A DNA stretch of 64,000 nt, from assembly GCF_008933155.1 (NCBI RefSeq), contig NZ_WBVP01000007.1, forward strand, positions 104,816 to 168,815, in the 5' to 3' direction. The translations under genes were made by a program, and so were the position numbers. The notes under the pieces were generated by a model. That model made no database searches, was not told where the DNA came from, and worked only from the letters and a program-made list of their open reading frames with translations. Shown here piece after piece: positions 63,912 through 64,000 of the stretch (position 1 is its first letter; each line of letters begins with the position of its first letter). Source of the DNA: Aliivibrio finisterrensis (lineage in GTDB: Bacteria > Pseudomonadota > Gammaproteobacteria > Enterobacterales > Vibrionaceae).

Positions 63912-63986
63912 GCTCTTTAACAATTTGAAACCTATTAATCTGTGTGGGCACTTGTGAGTTGATAATCACTATTTGCGAAAGCAAAT
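63912..63986 (+). promoter_or_regulatory. rRNA leader with boxA and a GNRA-type hairpin
   Basis: GCTCTTTAACA (63912-63922) is the Nus-factor boxA antitermination sequence, identical to the enteric core. ATTTGC/GCAAAT with a GAAA loop lies at 63971-63986. The 16S gene should start not far beyond the right edge; it is not in the window. Confidence 0.85.
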
Positions 63987-64000
63987 AAAAATAATCAATG

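Overview
This 64 kb window is core chromosome from a Vibrionaceae gammaproteobacterium, most likely an Aliivibrio (A. fischeri/salmonicida/logei type). The reasons are low GC, enteric-like protein sequences, the order mioC-oriC-mnmG-rsmG-parA-parB-atpIBEFHAGDC, and a flanking dnaA-dnaN-recF-gyrB block. It contains the replication origin of the main chromosome (about 22.4-22.9 kb). I saw no prophage, insertion sequence, CRISPR array or genomic island. The species assignment is inference.

Layout. 1-3.5 kb: a truncated LysR regulator, two small membrane proteins, tusA, and a MalS-like lipoprotein that has lost its catalytic motifs. 3.6-8.9 kb: glyQS, avtA, a tandem pair of 100-nt palindromes, and ibpA. 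9.3-15.3 kb: gyrB, recF, dnaN and dnaA on the minus strand, with a parS-like site inside recF. 15.6-17.9 kb: a polar amino-acid ABC importer. 18.1-22.4 kb: rpmH-rnpA-yidD-yidC, mnmE and mioC, reading toward the origin. 22.4-22.9 kb: oriC, with three perfect DnaA boxes, fifteen GATC sites and an AT-rich unwinding region. 22.9-34.2 kb: mnmG-rsmG-parA-parB and the nine-gene F1Fo ATP synthase operon. 34.4-36.1 kb: glmU and a cold-shock protein.

36.4-41.9 kb: an ilvGMDA operon with a leader peptide and attenuator; the usual ilvE is absent. 42.1-48.5 kb: comM, a YihG-type acyltransferase, dsbA, srkA, ccoG, yihD and a small basic ORF. 48.7-50.3 kb: a Spo0M-like protein and a hemolysin III family protein. 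50.4-56.1 kb: def-fmt-rsmB-trkA-trkH. 56.3-59.5 kb: a LysM protein, dprA, smg and a TopA-type zinc-finger protein. 59.5-61.2 kb: purEK behind a PurR box. 61.3-63.6 kb: tsaC, aroE, a DUF1488 protein and a gamma-carbonic-anhydrase-like protein. 63.6-64 kb: promoters P1 and P2 and the boxA leader of an rRNA operon whose 16S gene lies beyond the window.

How it fits together: replication initiation (dnaA, dnaN, gyrB, oriC), origin segregation (parAB, parS), translation (rpmH, rnpA, mnmE/mnmG, rsmG, def/fmt, tsaC, rsmB, glyQS, rrn) and energy (atp) are clustered where gene dosage is highest during fast growth. The least explained items are the covarying palindrome pair after avtA, the catalytically degenerate MalS relative, the basic 55-residue ORF near 48.4 kb, and several long perfect hairpins between genes.
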